The position numbers were made by a program, and so were the translations under genes. From NCBI RefSeq assembly GCF_000518245.1, contig NZ_KI912402.1:364544-428543 (forward strand): a DNA stretch of 64,000 nt. The letters are read 5' to 3'. This DNA comes from Brachyspira alvinipulli ATCC 51933. Its GTDB lineage: Bacteria; Spirochaetota; Brachyspiria; Brachyspirales; Brachyspiraceae. Below are positions 17,156 through 26,750 of the stretch, in pieces (position 1 is the first letter of the stretch; the number at the start of each line of letters is the position of its first letter). The notes below the pieces were generated by a model. That model saw only the letters and a list, made by a program, of their open reading frames with translations, was not told the origin of the DNA and ran no database searches.

Positions 17156-18541
17156 ATGAATAAGAATAATTTAATAAAATTATCTGCCGTTTTAATTGTA
17201 ATAATAGTAGTAGCGGCAGTTTATTTTTTTAAGAGTTCTAATAAAAGTTATGATTATTTGCTTTTTAGTGAAGTAACAGATGCAGGAGAGGTAGTAAGTA
17301 AGGCTATAATAAATTATCCGAATAACATGAAGCCTGTTGATGTTGATAAAGATACATACACTGTAAATGCAAAATCATATATTCAGGCTGGTGCCAAAAA
17401 AGATCAATTATATTATGATACTAACAGAAATATAGTAAAAATAGAAATTACAAATAATCAGGTAATTTTATATTTTGACGAGTCAGAAGGAAGTACATTA
17501 ACTTGGCTGGATGAGGGAAGAAATTTTCCTGCTAAGTTAGAATATACCATTACTCAAAATAAACCTGTTACTCTTGAAAATTCAAGTTCTAAAAAAAGCG
17601 TTATAGAGAATGGTAAATATGTATGGGATAATAAAGTAGTTAATGAAGAACTTGCTAAATTTGAATCCGTAATTCAAGATGGTAAGATAAATTATCAGTT
17701 TTATAATGCAGGAGAATCAGATAAACTTATAATTTGGTTTCATGGTAACGGAGAAGGTGACTTTAATAAATCTGGTAATAATGTGGCACAAATTAAAGCA
17801 AATAGAGGAGGTGTTGCTTGGGTATCAGATGAAGCACAGGAAATATTTGGTAAGGCTCATGTAGCGGCTTTTCAAGTTCCAGATACTTGGTATTATGCTG
17901 AGAAAGACAATATTTTAGAATTAGTTTATAATGAAATAAATTCAATAGTTGATAAATATGGTATAGATAAAAATAAAATAGTTGTATCAGGATGTTCTGC
18001 AGGAGGGTATATGACTACTAGAATGATAATAAAATATCCTGATTTATTTGCGTCTGCGATGATAATTTGTCCTGCATTAGATGTTGCTACAGCAAGAGGC
18101 GGAAGAACTCCTACTGCCGAAGAATTAGATGCTATAACAAATAGTAGAACATCTATTTGGCTTGTTCAAAGTGAAACAGATGGTACTGTAAATACTGAAG
18201 AATGTTCAAAGCGTATGTTTTATACCTTATCAAAAGGTCAAAATATAACAACTACTAGAATAGAGCAGGAAATAAATGCTGATTATACAACTTATGAAAC
18301 TCCTGATAATAAATATAAGCTATCTTTATATGATACAGTTGATAAAGAATTAATAAAAGATTCTTTAGGTGCTGAAAGATTTGCAGGAAAATTAGAAGTT
18401 TCTGAAGACTATGATCAAGATGGTGTATATACAGCAGTTAAATATAATGATCATTTTTCTTGGATATTTACATTAAATAATAATCCTAAATCATCAGATG
18501 GAACACAAATAATGAATTGGGCTTCTTCATTTGTTAAATAA
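17156..18541 (+). CDS. Exported alpha/beta-hydrolase (esterase/peptidase type)
   Basis: 461 residues. An N-terminal helix (about 7-24) anchors or exports the protein. Residues 30-140 form an Ig-like beta domain, and 170-461 are an alpha/beta-hydrolase. The nucleophile elbow GCSAGG has Ser 281, the oxyanion region is IIWFHGNGEG near 192-201, and the likely catalytic His is 433 (DHFSW). Ig domain plus hydrolase resembles PHB-depolymerase/prolyl-oligopeptidase-like esterases. Residues 405-425 include DYDQDGVYTAV, an Asp-rich loop that could bind calcium. The substrate is unknown. A terminator follows. Confidence 0.75.
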   Translation: MNKNNLIKLSAVLIVIIVVAAVYFFKSSNKSYDYLLFSEVTDAGEVVSKAIINYPNNMKPVDVDKDTYTVNAKSYIQAGAKKDQLYYDTNRNIVKIEITNNQVILYFDESEGSTLTWLDEGRNFPAKLEYTITQNKPVTLENSSSKKSVIENGKYVWDNKVVNEELAKFESVIQDGKINYQFYNAGESDKLIIWFHGNGEGDFNKSGNNVAQIKANRGGVAWVSDEAQEIFGKAHVAAFQVPDTWYYAEKDNILELVYNEINSIVDKYGIDKNKIVVSGCSAGGYMTTRMIIKYPDLFASAMIICPALDVATARGGRTPTAEELDAITNSRTSIWLVQSETDGTVNTEECSKRMFYTLSKGQNITTTRIEQEINADYTTYETPDNKYKLSLYDTVDKELIKDSLGAERFAGKLEVSEDYDQDGVYTAVKYNDHFSWIFTLNNNPKSSDGTQIMNWASSFVK

Positions 18542-18560
18542 TATTTTATCATTTTATATA

Positions 18561-18604
18561 AAAATTACAGACTGATATTATCGAATATGAGTCTGTAATT
18601 TTTT
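18561..18604. terminator. Terminator between convergent genes
   Basis: A 13-bp stem aaaattacagact / agtctgtaatttt, followed by T on one side and preceded by A on the other, so it may act in both directions. Confidence 0.85.
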
Positions 18605-18631
18605 CTATATTAATTATTTAATTAAATAATA

Positions 18632-19684
18632 TTATCTAATCTGTTTTATAAGTTTGCAAATAAGTTCAGCTTCGCTTTTTTGTAAAGTAGGATATATAGG
18701 CAATGATATACTTTTTAAATATGCATTCTCAGTATTAGGGAAATTTTCATTAGGTAAATTCAAATACTGATGAAGAGGTTTAAATATCGGTCTTGCCGCT
18801 TCTACATTATGACGTTCAAACATTTTTATAGCATCATAAATATTCATAGAACCATTAAGCATGCATACATATCTGTAATATGAAGGACTTTCACTATCAT
18901 GTGTAGATAATTTCATTAAATTACTTTCTAATATAGCATTGTCATAGAATGATGCAATATCAGCTCTAACTTCAACCATTCTTTCAAGATGCTTTAATTC
19001 TTCCAAACCTATTGAAGCCTGTAAATCTGTAGCACAATAATTGAATCTTTTAATAAAATTTTCTTTTTTGTCATAGTGAATTATATCTCTTATAGCATCC
19101 ATTCCTTTTTTCTTTGTAAGAATCATACCGCCAGCACCACCTGAAGTTATCATTCTAGTTGCAGAAAGTGAAAAATATGCAAAATCTCCGAAACTTCCAA
19201 GTAAAGTATCTCTGTATTTTCCACCTAAACTATGTGAAGCATCTTCTATAACAGGAACTTTTATGTCGGCAAGCTCATCTATTAAGGCACAGTTTCCAAA
19301 CATATGAGATATTATAATAGCTTTTGTTTTTTCGTTTATAGCTTCTATAACATTGTCCATAGAAATTTGAAAGCTGTCTTCGTCTATATCTATTAAAACT
19401 GGGGTTGCTTTTAAATTAGTAACCACTTGAAGAGGGGAAGCATTTAAAAAAGATGACATTATAACTTCATCTCCCTCACCTATATTTAAATGTCTCAATA
19501 TAAGTTCTAATGCAGTAGTTCCGCTATTAACAAATATTGCAGTAAAACCTTTGCCGAAATAATTTGCAAAACTTCTTTCAAACTCATATATGACATCGCC
19601 TGTGGCTAAATTATCGCTTATCATAACTCTTAGAGCAGATTCTAAATCTTTTTTTCTTATAGTAGGTCTGGAATGTCTAATCAA
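18632..19684 (-). CDS. DegT/DnrJ/EryC1-family protein lacking the PLP lysine
   Basis: 350 residues of the sugar aminotransferase fold: NSGTTAL near 53-59, GDEVIMSSFLNASP near 71-84, VPVIEDASHSLGG near 143-155. At the position of the lysine that forms the Schiff base with pyridoxal phosphate the sequence reads SLSATRMITSGGAGG, so Arg 177 (codon AGA, 19154-19156) replaces Lys. Translation appears to start at TTG 19684, eight bases after GGGG. Normal family members make amino-sugars for surface glycans. This one may be inactive, regulatory, or use another chemistry. It is divergent from a membrane glycosyltransferase, suggesting glycan modification. Confidence 0.85.
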   Translation of the reverse strand: MIRHSRPTIRKKDLESALRVMISDNLATGDVIYEFERSFANYFGKGFTAIFVNSGTTALELILRHLNIGEGDEVIMSSFLNASPLQVVTNLKATPVLIDIDEDSFQISMDNVIEAINEKTKAIIISHMFGNCALIDELADIKVPVIEDASHSLGGKYRDTLLGSFGDFAYFSLSATRMITSGGAGGMILTKKKGMDAIRDIIHYDKKENFIKRFNYCATDLQASIGLEELKHLERMVEVRADIASFYDNAILESNLMKLSTHDSESPSYYRYVCMLNGSMNIYDAIKMFERHNVEAARPIFKPLHQYLNLPNENFPNTENAYLKSISLPIYPTLQKSEAELICKLIKQIR

Positions 19685-19844
19685 TTTTATTCCCCATGAT
19701 TATAAATTAAATATTGTTAATGATGATATCATAAAATATATTATTTTCAATATTTATTGTATATTATAAAAAATGATTTTTTATTGTATTTTATAATATT
19801 ACTAGTATAATAATATATCTTGAATTATATGGAAAAATAAAAGA

Positions 19845-21203
19845 ATGAATTATTTTGTTGAAAAAAATTATATAAAAATTATACTTTTATCTTTAATTGT
19901 TTTTTCATTCATACTAAATATTGTATTATCTTTTAGTATTTTAAATATAAGATCTACTTATGATGATTTTCAGCATTTTTATGATATGTATAGATGGTAT
20001 GAGAAAAAAGAATTCCCTTTAACTGGAAGTAGGTTTGAATTGTCAGATACTTATGAAGATGAATTTAAAACTGCAAGAGTGCCAGGAGGCGCTTATTATA
20101 TATATTATATATTATGTTATAAATTATCAAATGAAAATTTATATGCAGCTAAAATTATAAATTATTTTTTTTGTATTTTATTAATATATATGTTTATATT
20201 TTGGATTTATAAAAGATTAGGGCTTTTTGTATGTTCTTTAATATCTCCTCTTATTTTGCTTAATGGATATTTTGTAAAAGCTGTAACTAATTTCTGGAAT
20301 CCAAATATAGCATTAATATTTAGTTTTATATTCTTTATATTATTATTTGAATATGTATATGCTATAACTGAAAATACTAATAAAAATCCTGTAATATCAT
20401 CTGTTTTTATTTTTCCAGTATTAGCTATTGTAGCACAAGGACATTTTGCTTCATTTTTTTCTGTTATTGCTGCTATGATATTTTATTTAATTATAACTTA
20501 TAAAAATACAATTAAATATTTAAAATATTGGATTTTAGGAGTTTTTATATCATTTTTGGAATATTTACCATATTTAATTGCAGAGATTAATAATGGTTTT
20601 TATAATACAGAATTAATGCTTTCAAAAAGTTCAGAAACAGGAAAAATCATAATTGCTAAAATACAAGCTTTATTTTTATTCCCTACAAATGAAATGTCAT
20701 CTCATTATTTAAGCGGTTTTAATAATATTATAGGATTTTGGACTTCAGAACCGGCTTATATATATGGTTTAATATTTTTAATTTTGAGTCTTATATTTTC
20801 TGCTTACTGTTTAATAAATATGCTTTATTTTTTGTTTAAGTTTAATTATAAAGCAAAAACAATTAATGAAACTGTGTGTATAAAGTTATCTAAATTTTTT
20901 ATTTTATCAGCATTTTCTACTATTTTATGCTTTTTTATATTTAAATTTGGAGAAGGGTATTTTCATTATTTGTATGGGCTTTTTTCAATATCTTATATAC
21001 CTATAATATTATTTTTAGTTCAAAAAGAAAATCTTATTCTTCATAATAAAAAAATATTTTCTGTTTTAATTGCATTTTTAGTATTAAATTCTATTGCTAT
21101 GTTTGGAAGCATTGATAGATACATTAATAAATTTGAAAAAAGATCATCAGAATATCATAAAAAATATATAATTGAGTTTTTGGAAAATAGAAAGAATAAA
21201 TAA
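19845..21203 (+). CDS. Membrane glycosyltransferase (GT39/ArnT-like)
   Basis: 452 residues with about ten hydrophobic helices and no cleavable signal. The first extracytoplasmic loop after helix 1 contains STYDDFQHFYDMYRWYEK, the acidic D/E-type loop of GT-C glycosyltransferases, followed by RVPGGAYYIYYIL. Such enzymes transfer a sugar from a polyprenyl phosphate to a lipid or protein outside the cytoplasm. The divergent DegT-family gene next to it supports a role in surface sugar decoration. The exact donor and acceptor are unknown. Confidence 0.7.
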   Translation: MNYFVEKNYIKIILLSLIVFSFILNIVLSFSILNIRSTYDDFQHFYDMYRWYEKKEFPLTGSRFELSDTYEDEFKTARVPGGAYYIYYILCYKLSNENLYAAKIINYFFCILLIYMFIFWIYKRLGLFVCSLISPLILLNGYFVKAVTNFWNPNIALIFSFIFFILLFEYVYAITENTNKNPVISSVFIFPVLAIVAQGHFASFFSVIAAMIFYLIITYKNTIKYLKYWILGVFISFLEYLPYLIAEINNGFYNTELMLSKSSETGKIIIAKIQALFLFPTNEMSSHYLSGFNNIIGFWTSEPAYIYGLIFLILSLIFSAYCLINMLYFLFKFNYKAKTINETVCIKLSKFFILSAFSTILCFFIFKFGEGYFHYLYGLFSISYIPIILFLVQKENLILHNKKIFSVLIAFLVLNSIAMFGSIDRYINKFEKRSSEYHKKYIIEFLENRKNK

Positions 21204-21295
21204 CTATTTAATTTATAATTTTATTTGACTTTATTATTATGGTATTATATAATACTAATAATAGTAATTATGTATAAAATTTGAAGGAGATATAA

Positions 21296-22255
21296 ATGAA
21301 AAAGTTATTTATCATATTCTTGGCTGGTATATTAATGCTTTCTTGTTCAAATAATTCATCCAGCACATCTTCACAGGATGACGGAGCATTAAAGAAAATA
21401 GGAATAATTCAGTTAGTAGAACATAATGCTTTGGATCAGGCTAATAAAGGTTTTGTAGACGGTTTGAAAGAAGCAGGCTATGAAGACGGAAAAAATATAA
21501 CTATAGATTATCAAAATGCACAGGGTGAGCAGGCTAATTGTATAACAATATCACAAAAGTTTGTTAATGATAGAGTTGATTTAATATTAGCTATAGCAAC
21601 ACCAGCAGCACAGGCGGTAGCAAATACAACTAAAGATATTCCAATATTAGTTACAGCTGTAACAGATCCTGCTGATGCTAAATTGGTAGCTGATAATACA
21701 GTACCAGGCGGTAATGTTACAGGTACGTCAGATTTAACACCAGTAAAAGAACAAATAGATTTATTAAAGAAATTAGTTCCTACAGCACAGAAAATAGCTT
21801 TTTTATATAATTCAAGCGAACAAAACTCTAAATTCCAAGTTGATATGGCTAAAGCTAAATCAGATGAAATAGGATTATCGTATATAGATGCGACTATTAC
21901 AAATCCTAACGATATACAGCAGGTTGTACAAAGTTTAGTAGGAAAAGTTGATGCTGTATATGTTCCTACTGATAATATGGTTTCTGCTGGCATGGCTAAT
22001 GTTATAGCTATTACAGAACCTGCAAAAATACCTGTAATATGCGGAGAAGCTGCTATGCTTAATGCAGGCGGGCTTGCTACTTATGGTATAGATTATTATG
22101 AATTAGGAAAATTAACTGCTAATCAGGCTGTAAAAATATTAAAAGGCGAAGCTAAGCCTGCAGATATGCCTATTGAATATATTCAAAATCCAGTATTAGA
22201 AGTTAATACTAATGCAGCTCAAAAATTAGGTGTTACAATACCTGCTGATTTATGA
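21296..22255 (+). CDS. ABC transporter substrate-binding lipoprotein (TrpX/YtrP-like), copy 1
   Basis: 319 residues with lipobox Cys near 17 (AGILMLSCSN). The mature part is a two-lobed periplasmic-binding fold of the PF04392 type: IGIIQLVEHNALDQANKGF, DYQNAQGEQANC, AIATPAAQAVANTTKDIPIL, NVTGTSDL, YVPTDNMV. Related proteins bind aromatic amino acids or other small ligands. No permease or ATPase gene is in the window. The ribosome-binding site is tttgaaggagatata. A terminator separates it from its duplicate. Confidence 0.88.
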   Translation: MKKLFIIFLAGILMLSCSNNSSSTSSQDDGALKKIGIIQLVEHNALDQANKGFVDGLKEAGYEDGKNITIDYQNAQGEQANCITISQKFVNDRVDLILAIATPAAQAVANTTKDIPILVTAVTDPADAKLVADNTVPGGNVTGTSDLTPVKEQIDLLKKLVPTAQKIAFLYNSSEQNSKFQVDMAKAKSDEIGLSYIDATITNPNDIQQVVQSLVGKVDAVYVPTDNMVSAGMANVIAITEPAKIPVICGEAAMLNAGGLATYGIDYYELGKLTANQAVKILKGEAKPADMPIEYIQNPVLEVNTNAAQKLGVTIPADL

Positions 22256-22279
22256 TAATTATTTAATTTGATTATACAA

Positions 22280-22310
22280 AAGCCTATATACAATTATATG
22301 GGCTTTTTTT
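22280..22310 (+). terminator. Rho-independent terminator
   Basis: Stem aagcctatat / atatgggctt with a short loop, then seven T. Confidence 0.8.
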
Positions 22311-22340
22311 ATTAAAAAATATATTATTAAGGTTATTGCC

Positions 22341-23303
22341 ATGAAAAAAAATGTTTTTATATTTTTTATTTTATTTATAATTTTTTCTTGTTCAGAGAAT
22401 AAAGAAAATAAATCTTCTTCTAATGAATTAATAAAGATAGGTATAATACAATTAGTTGAGCATCCTGCTTTAGATCAAGCTCATCAAGGTTTTATTGACG
22501 GTTTAAAAGAGGCTGGATATGAAGAAGGTAAAAATGTTGTGTTTGATTATCAGAATGCTCAGGGAGAACAGGCAAACTGTATTACAATAGCTCAAAAATT
22601 TTTAAATGATAAAAATAATTTGATACTTGCAATAGCTACACCAGCAGCACAGGCAGTTGCAAATTTAATAAAGGATATACCAATATTAGTTACAGCAGTT
22701 ACAGATCCGGAAACAGCAAAATTAGTTGAAAAAAATGATGCACCTAATGGGAATGTATCAGGAACTTCAAATCTAACCCCTGTAGATGAACAGATGGAAT
22801 TATTAAAAAAATTAGTTCCTAATGTTAAAACAGTTGCTCTTATGTATAATTCAAGCGAGCAGAATTCAAAATTTCAAATAGATATGACAAAAAGAAAATT
22901 AGATGAAATGGGAATATCTTATATAGAGGCAACAATAACTAATCCTAATGATATACAGCAAGTGGTTCAAAGTATAATAGGCAAAGCTGAGGCAGTATAT
23001 ATACCTACAGATAATATGCTTGCATCTGGTATGGCTAATGTTATATCTGTTACAGAACCTGCAAAAATACCAGTTATATGCGGTGAAGTTGATATGCTTA
23101 AATCAGGAGGACTTGCTACCTACGGTATAAGTCATTATGAACTTGGAAAATTAACTTCTAAACAAGCAGTTAGAATACTTAAAGGTGAGGCTGTACCTGC
23201 AAATATGCCTATAGAATATTTACAAACTCCTACATTAAGCATAAATACAAATGCTGCTGAAAAGCTAGGAATAATTATACCAGAGGATATAACTAATAAT
23301 TAA
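22341..23303 (+). CDS. ABC transporter substrate-binding lipoprotein (TrpX/YtrP-like), copy 2
   Basis: 320 residues, a tandem paralogue of the preceding gene, with the same framework (IGIIQLVEHPALDQAHQGF, DYQNAQGEQANC, AIATPAAQAVANLIKDIPIL, NVSGTSNLTP, YIPTDNML, AGE/CGE near the ligand cleft). Lipobox Cys is near 17 (FIIFSCSE). Most differences are conservative, but ADAKLVADNT and the signal region have diverged, so ligand specificity may have shifted. It is followed closely by truA, possibly in one transcript. Confidence 0.88.
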   Translation: MKKNVFIFFILFIIFSCSENKENKSSSNELIKIGIIQLVEHPALDQAHQGFIDGLKEAGYEEGKNVVFDYQNAQGEQANCITIAQKFLNDKNNLILAIATPAAQAVANLIKDIPILVTAVTDPETAKLVEKNDAPNGNVSGTSNLTPVDEQMELLKKLVPNVKTVALMYNSSEQNSKFQIDMTKRKLDEMGISYIEATITNPNDIQQVVQSIIGKAEAVYIPTDNMLASGMANVISVTEPAKIPVICGEVDMLKSGGLATYGISHYELGKLTSKQAVRILKGEAVPANMPIEYLQTPTLSINTNAAEKLGIIIPEDITNN

Positions 23304-23324
23304 TTATTAGTGTGAAATATTATA

Positions 23325-24074
23325 ATGAACAATATAAAAATAACTATACAATATGATGGAACGGATTTTTACGGATGGCAGATACAGCCTAATTTGAGAA
23401 CCGTTCAAGGCGAAATATATAAAGCAGTTGAAAAAATTTATGGTGAAAAAATAACCATATATGGATGCGGAAGAACAGATGCGGGAGTTCATGCATTAGG
23501 TCAGGTTGCTAATTTTAGAGTTCCTAAAATGCTTGTTCCTATTCATAAAGTGCATATAGCTTTAAACTCATGTTTGGACAGAGATGTAAGAATAATAAAA
23601 GCCGAAGAGATGCATGATTCATTTAATGCTAGAGCCTCTGCTACATTTAGAGAGTATTTATATATTGTTTATAATGGTGATACTTCTTTTCCTTTTTATG
23701 AGCGATATGCTTGGTTCTATAGGAAAAATATTATTGATGAGAAATTAATTAATGAATATGCTAAATATTTGATAGGCGAGCATAATTTTACGTCATTTTG
23801 TTCTACAGAAGATGAGAATGATTCTAAATTTAGATATTTAGAAAGAGTTAAAGCTGTAAGAAAAGGGGATACTATATATTTTATAATTAGAGGCAATGCT
23901 TTTTTGCATAATATGGTTAGAATAATAGTAGGTACTTTGGTTGAAGGACAAAAAAAGAAAATGCCTATTAATTTTATAGAAGATATTTTAAGAAGTGAAA
24001 ATAGAGCAGATGCTTTTGTAACAGCACCGTCTCATGGTCTTTATTTCAGACGAGCCTTTTTTAAAGATGATTAA
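23325..24074 (+). CDS. truA: tRNA pseudouridine(38-40) synthase TruA
   Basis: 249 residues. It makes pseudouridine at positions 38-40 of the tRNA anticodon arm. The catalytic motif GRTDAGVHALGQ has the nucleophilic Asp at residue 52. IQYDGTDFYGWQIQPNLRTVQGE at the start and the terminal GLYFRRAFF are typical. It lies 21 bases after the second substrate-binding protein gene, with no strong ribosome-binding site (tgtgaaatattata). Confidence 0.96.
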   Translation: MNNIKITIQYDGTDFYGWQIQPNLRTVQGEIYKAVEKIYGEKITIYGCGRTDAGVHALGQVANFRVPKMLVPIHKVHIALNSCLDRDVRIIKAEEMHDSFNARASATFREYLYIVYNGDTSFPFYERYAWFYRKNIIDEKLINEYAKYLIGEHNFTSFCSTEDENDSKFRYLERVKAVRKGDTIYFIIRGNAFLHNMVRIIVGTLVEGQKKKMPINFIEDILRSENRADAFVTAPSHGLYFRRAFFKDD

Positions 24075-24136
24075 AGTATAAAAAAAAACTTGAAATTAAT
24101 TTTTTATATGTTATAATCTATAGCATATTTAGTTTT

Positions 24137-24219
24137 GGAGAGTTCGTTCAATTGGTAGAGCAGCGGTCTTGAAAACCGCCGGGCTAACACCCATGTGGGT
24201 TCGAGTCCCACACTCTCCG
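24137..24219 (+). tRNA. tRNA-Ser, anticodon TGA
   Basis: Acceptor GGAGAGT/ACTCTCC. The anticodon stem GCGGT/ACCGC has loop CTTGAAA, giving TGA. A long variable arm contains gggctaacaccc. T loop TTCGAGT, discriminator G. The D arm is slightly unusual (GTTC/GAGC). Confidence 0.9.
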
Positions 24220-24233
24220 ATTTTTTATTGCAT

Positions 24234-24306
24234 GGGGCTTTAGCTCATCTGGATAGAGCACTGGTTTCCTAAACCGGGTGGGCAGGTTCGAGTCCTGTAA
24301 GCCCCA
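24234..24306 (+). tRNA. tRNA-Arg, anticodon CCT
   Basis: Acceptor GGGGCTT/AAGCCCC, D stem GCTC/GAGC, anticodon stem CTGGT/ACCGG with loop TTCCTAA giving CCT (reads AGG), T loop TTCGAGT, discriminator A. It begins 14 bases after tRNA-Ser and 24 bases before kdsC, so all three may share a primary transcript. Confidence 0.94.
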
Positions 24307-24330
24307 AAAATGTATCAAAAGACTTTATAA

Positions 24331-24882
24331 ATGAACCTAAAAGATTATTTTTCATACCTTTTCAATATAAACAAATTAAAAAAAATCAAATTATTAGTTT
24401 CTGATATAGATGGTGTTATGACAGACGGAAGGCTTATATTTGATGATAATGGAGCAGAAAGTAAGTTTTTTCATACTCAGGATGGTATGGGGGTTGTTAT
24501 GGCATTAAAATCCAATATTAAGGTAGCTGTAATATCAGGCAGTAATTCTAATGCAATAAAAGTAAGATTTGATAAATTTAAAAAACATGGATTTGAGGAT
24601 TTGATTCTAGGCGAAGAAAATAAAATGCCTTCTATTTTAACATTAATGGATAAATACGGTTTAAAAAAAGAAGAAGTGGCATATATTGGGGATGATTTGA
24701 TAGATTTATCTCCTATGAAATATGTAGGCGTATCATTTGCTCCTAAAGATGCTGTAGATGAAGCTAAAAAATCTGCTGTTATAGTGATTAATAGAAAAGG
24801 TGGACATGGTGCTGTTAGGGTGGCTATTGATATGATATTGCATGCTAAGGGTATCTATAATGAAGTTATTAAAAATTTTTAG
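24331..24882 (+). CDS. kdsC: KdsC/YrbI-family HAD phosphatase
   Basis: 183 residues of the compact, capless HAD type. Motif I is DIDGVMTDG with Asp 25 and Asp 27, motif II is ISGSNS, Lys lies in EENKMP, and motif III is YIGDDLIDLSPM. The family dephosphorylates KDO-8-phosphate in lipopolysaccharide synthesis or related sugar-acid phosphates. The ATG has no evident ribosome-binding site and follows the tRNA by 24 bases. The next gene starts 23 bases before this one ends, and the lptC-lptA-like neighbours support a lipooligosaccharide role. The exact substrate is inferred. Confidence 0.85.
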   Translation: MNLKDYFSYLFNINKLKKIKLLVSDIDGVMTDGRLIFDDNGAESKFFHTQDGMGVVMALKSNIKVAVISGSNSNAIKVRFDKFKKHGFEDLILGEENKMPSILTLMDKYGLKKEEVAYIGDDLIDLSPMKYVGVSFAPKDAVDEAKKSAVIVINRKGGHGAVRVAIDMILHAKGIYNEVIKNF

Positions 24883-25417
24883 TATTATTGTATTATTATC
24901 TTTTTTTGTTTCATGTACAAATTTTAATAATCTTGGGAATCAAAATGTAGATGATAATTTTGTTCCTCCACCTGATATGGAATTTTATGGTTTTAGAAGA
25001 GAGAGTTATGATACAAATTTTAAGCAGCTTGATTCTTTTGCAACTAATGCTAAATTTTATAACAAGAAAAGAATGGTGGAGCTTTTTGACAGCAGAACAT
25101 ATACTTATGATTCCAACAGTACAATAGCAGCAAGCATATCAGGACAATTTGTAACTATAGATCAAAATACATTTTATGTGCAAATTTACACAAATGTAGT
25201 AGCAAAATCTTCAAATAATACAATTCTTTATACAGAACATTTACAATGGGATAATGAAAAACAGTATGTTAGAAGCCCAGTACCAATGCGTATAGAGAAT
25301 GAGGATGGAAGCTGGCTTACAGGAAGCAGTATGGAAGGTGATTTGGGATTAGAGCATATAACAGTTTATAATGAAACCGATCAGGGAGATGCTATAGGAG
25401 TTCCAGTTGCAGAATAA
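24860..25417 (+). CDS. LptC-like lipoprotein
   Basis: 185 residues from ATG 24860 (aagggtatctata upstream), which opens a lipoprotein signal with lipobox Cys 19 (IIVLLSFFVSCTNF). The body (about 45-180) is a beta-rich domain: DTNFKQLDSFATNAKFYNKK, VELFDSR, TVYNET. This layout (anchor, then a jellyroll of short strands before an LptA-type gene) matches LptC, which passes lipopolysaccharide from the inner-membrane transporter to LptA. It overlaps kdsC by 23 bases and lptA by 11 bases. Primary sequence identity to known LptC cannot be judged here. Confidence 0.6.
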   Translation: MKLLKIFSIIVLLSFFVSCTNFNNLGNQNVDDNFVPPPDMEFYGFRRESYDTNFKQLDSFATNAKFYNKKRMVELFDSRTYTYDSNSTIAASISGQFVTIDQNTFYVQIYTNVVAKSSNNTILYTEHLQWDNEKQYVRSPVPMRIENEDGSWLTGSSMEGDLGLEHITVYNETDQGDAIGVPVAE

Positions 25418-26750
25418 TAGATTATTTTTTGTATTTGCTATATTGTTCATATTCGCTTTATGCTCAGTAGCTCAGCAGTCAAGAAGAAGTGCGGATAAAT
25501 TTACTTATAACAATAAAACAAAAGTATTTCAATATACAGGCAATGCTAAAATGGAAGATTCTTCAGCCGTTATTACTAGCCATGTTATGACATTCTATCA
25601 AGAGACAGAATTGGCAACTTTCAGCGGAGGTGTAAGATTATTAAGTAAAACAAATGGTTCTACTATATCAGGCGGATATGCTAGCTATAATGGAAAAACA
25701 AGATACGCTTATGTAAAAAATAAACCGGTATTAAGATCTCCTACTAATAATATGACTATAAGAAGTTCTTTTATGGAGAGAGATTTTAATACTCCTATTG
25801 CTAGAGCTATTAGTAATGTTCATCTCACACATGTTGATAGAGAAAGTAAAAGACAAACAGATGGATATGCAGACAATTTAGTTTATGATATGGATACTCA
25901 AATATCTGTATTAACAGGAAATCCTAGAATATATCAAGGTGCTGATAGGCTTGAAGGTGAAATATTGGAGTATAATGCGAAAAATGCTACAGCAAATGTT
26001 ATGGGAAGAGGAAAAGTTTATGTTCTTCAAACTAATAATTTGATAAATAGTTCTGAAACAAATAAAAAAAACAGTAATGTTAGTAATTATAATATTATAG
26101 TTGCTGATAGATTATTTTTGAATGAATATGGCGGAAAAGATAATAATACTCGTACTTTATATGCTTATGGAAATGTTACCGCTTTCTTTTATGAAGAGAA
26201 TATGATACTTAAGGGCGGATATATAGAATATGAAATAGATAATGAGCATGTTTATATGTATCAGGATCCTTCTGTTAGAATACCTGACAGAGGAATTATA
26301 GCTTTTGGAGAATGGATAGAATATAAAAAAGATGATAAGTTTAAAGATATAATATTCCATAATGATGTTGTAATGATTGATTATGATGAAAGCATATCAT
26401 TGGAAGGAGATTTGCTTCATTTAGACCCTGATACAAAAGTTGCTACTGTAAGCGGAAACCCAAAGGCTTATGTAGAAGATAGAAGTATTAAGATTACATC
26501 TGTAACTATGCAAATGTTCAATGATGAAGAAAAACTTAGAGCTAATGGAAATGTACATGTAGAAGGTAGAGATATGAATTCTCAAAGTGCTTGGGCTACT
26601 TATTTTGATGAAGAAAAATATTTAAGACTTTGGGGTGAAAGTCCTTATTTAAAGCAAAAAGAAAGTATTGTAAGGGCTAGAGAAATAAAATATTATATAG
26701 AAACTGAAAAAATTGAAGCCACAGGTGTAAGCGGTGAAATACCTGAATAA
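25407..26750 (+). CDS. LptA/OstA-like periplasmic transport protein, extended
   Basis: 447 residues starting at TTG 25407, supported by GGAG six bases upstream inside the previous gene. A signal peptide (about 1-22) is followed by repeated OstA-type strands such as FTYNNKTKVFQYTGNAKMED, SNVHLTHVDRESK, DRLEGEILEYNAKNATANVM, LHLDPDTKVATVSGNP and KLRANGNVHVEGRDMNS. These build the jellyroll bridge that carries lipopolysaccharide through the periplasm. It is more than twice the length of E. coli LptA (185), suggesting fused tandem jellyroll units. It overlaps the next gene by 17 bases. Confidence 0.75.
   Translation: MQNNRLFFVFAILFIFALCSVAQQSRRSADKFTYNNKTKVFQYTGNAKMEDSSAVITSHVMTFYQETELATFSGGVRLLSKTNGSTISGGYASYNGKTRYAYVKNKPVLRSPTNNMTIRSSFMERDFNTPIARAISNVHLTHVDRESKRQTDGYADNLVYDMDTQISVLTGNPRIYQGADRLEGEILEYNAKNATANVMGRGKVYVLQTNNLINSSETNKKNSNVSNYNIIVADRLFLNEYGGKDNNTRTLYAYGNVTAFFYEENMILKGGYIEYEIDNEHVYMYQDPSVRIPDRGIIAFGEWIEYKKDDKFKDIIFHNDVVMIDYDESISLEGDLLHLDPDTKVATVSGNPKAYVEDRSIKITSVTMQMFNDEEKLRANGNVHVEGRDMNSQSAWATYFDEEKYLRLWGESPYLKQKESIVRAREIKYYIETEKIEATGVSGEIPE

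Noticed and set aside
21511-21993. 160-residue minus-strand frame inside the first substrate-binding protein gene
   Set aside because: It is a shadow of the plus-strand gene: no ribosome-binding site, and the plus-strand product has full family motifs.
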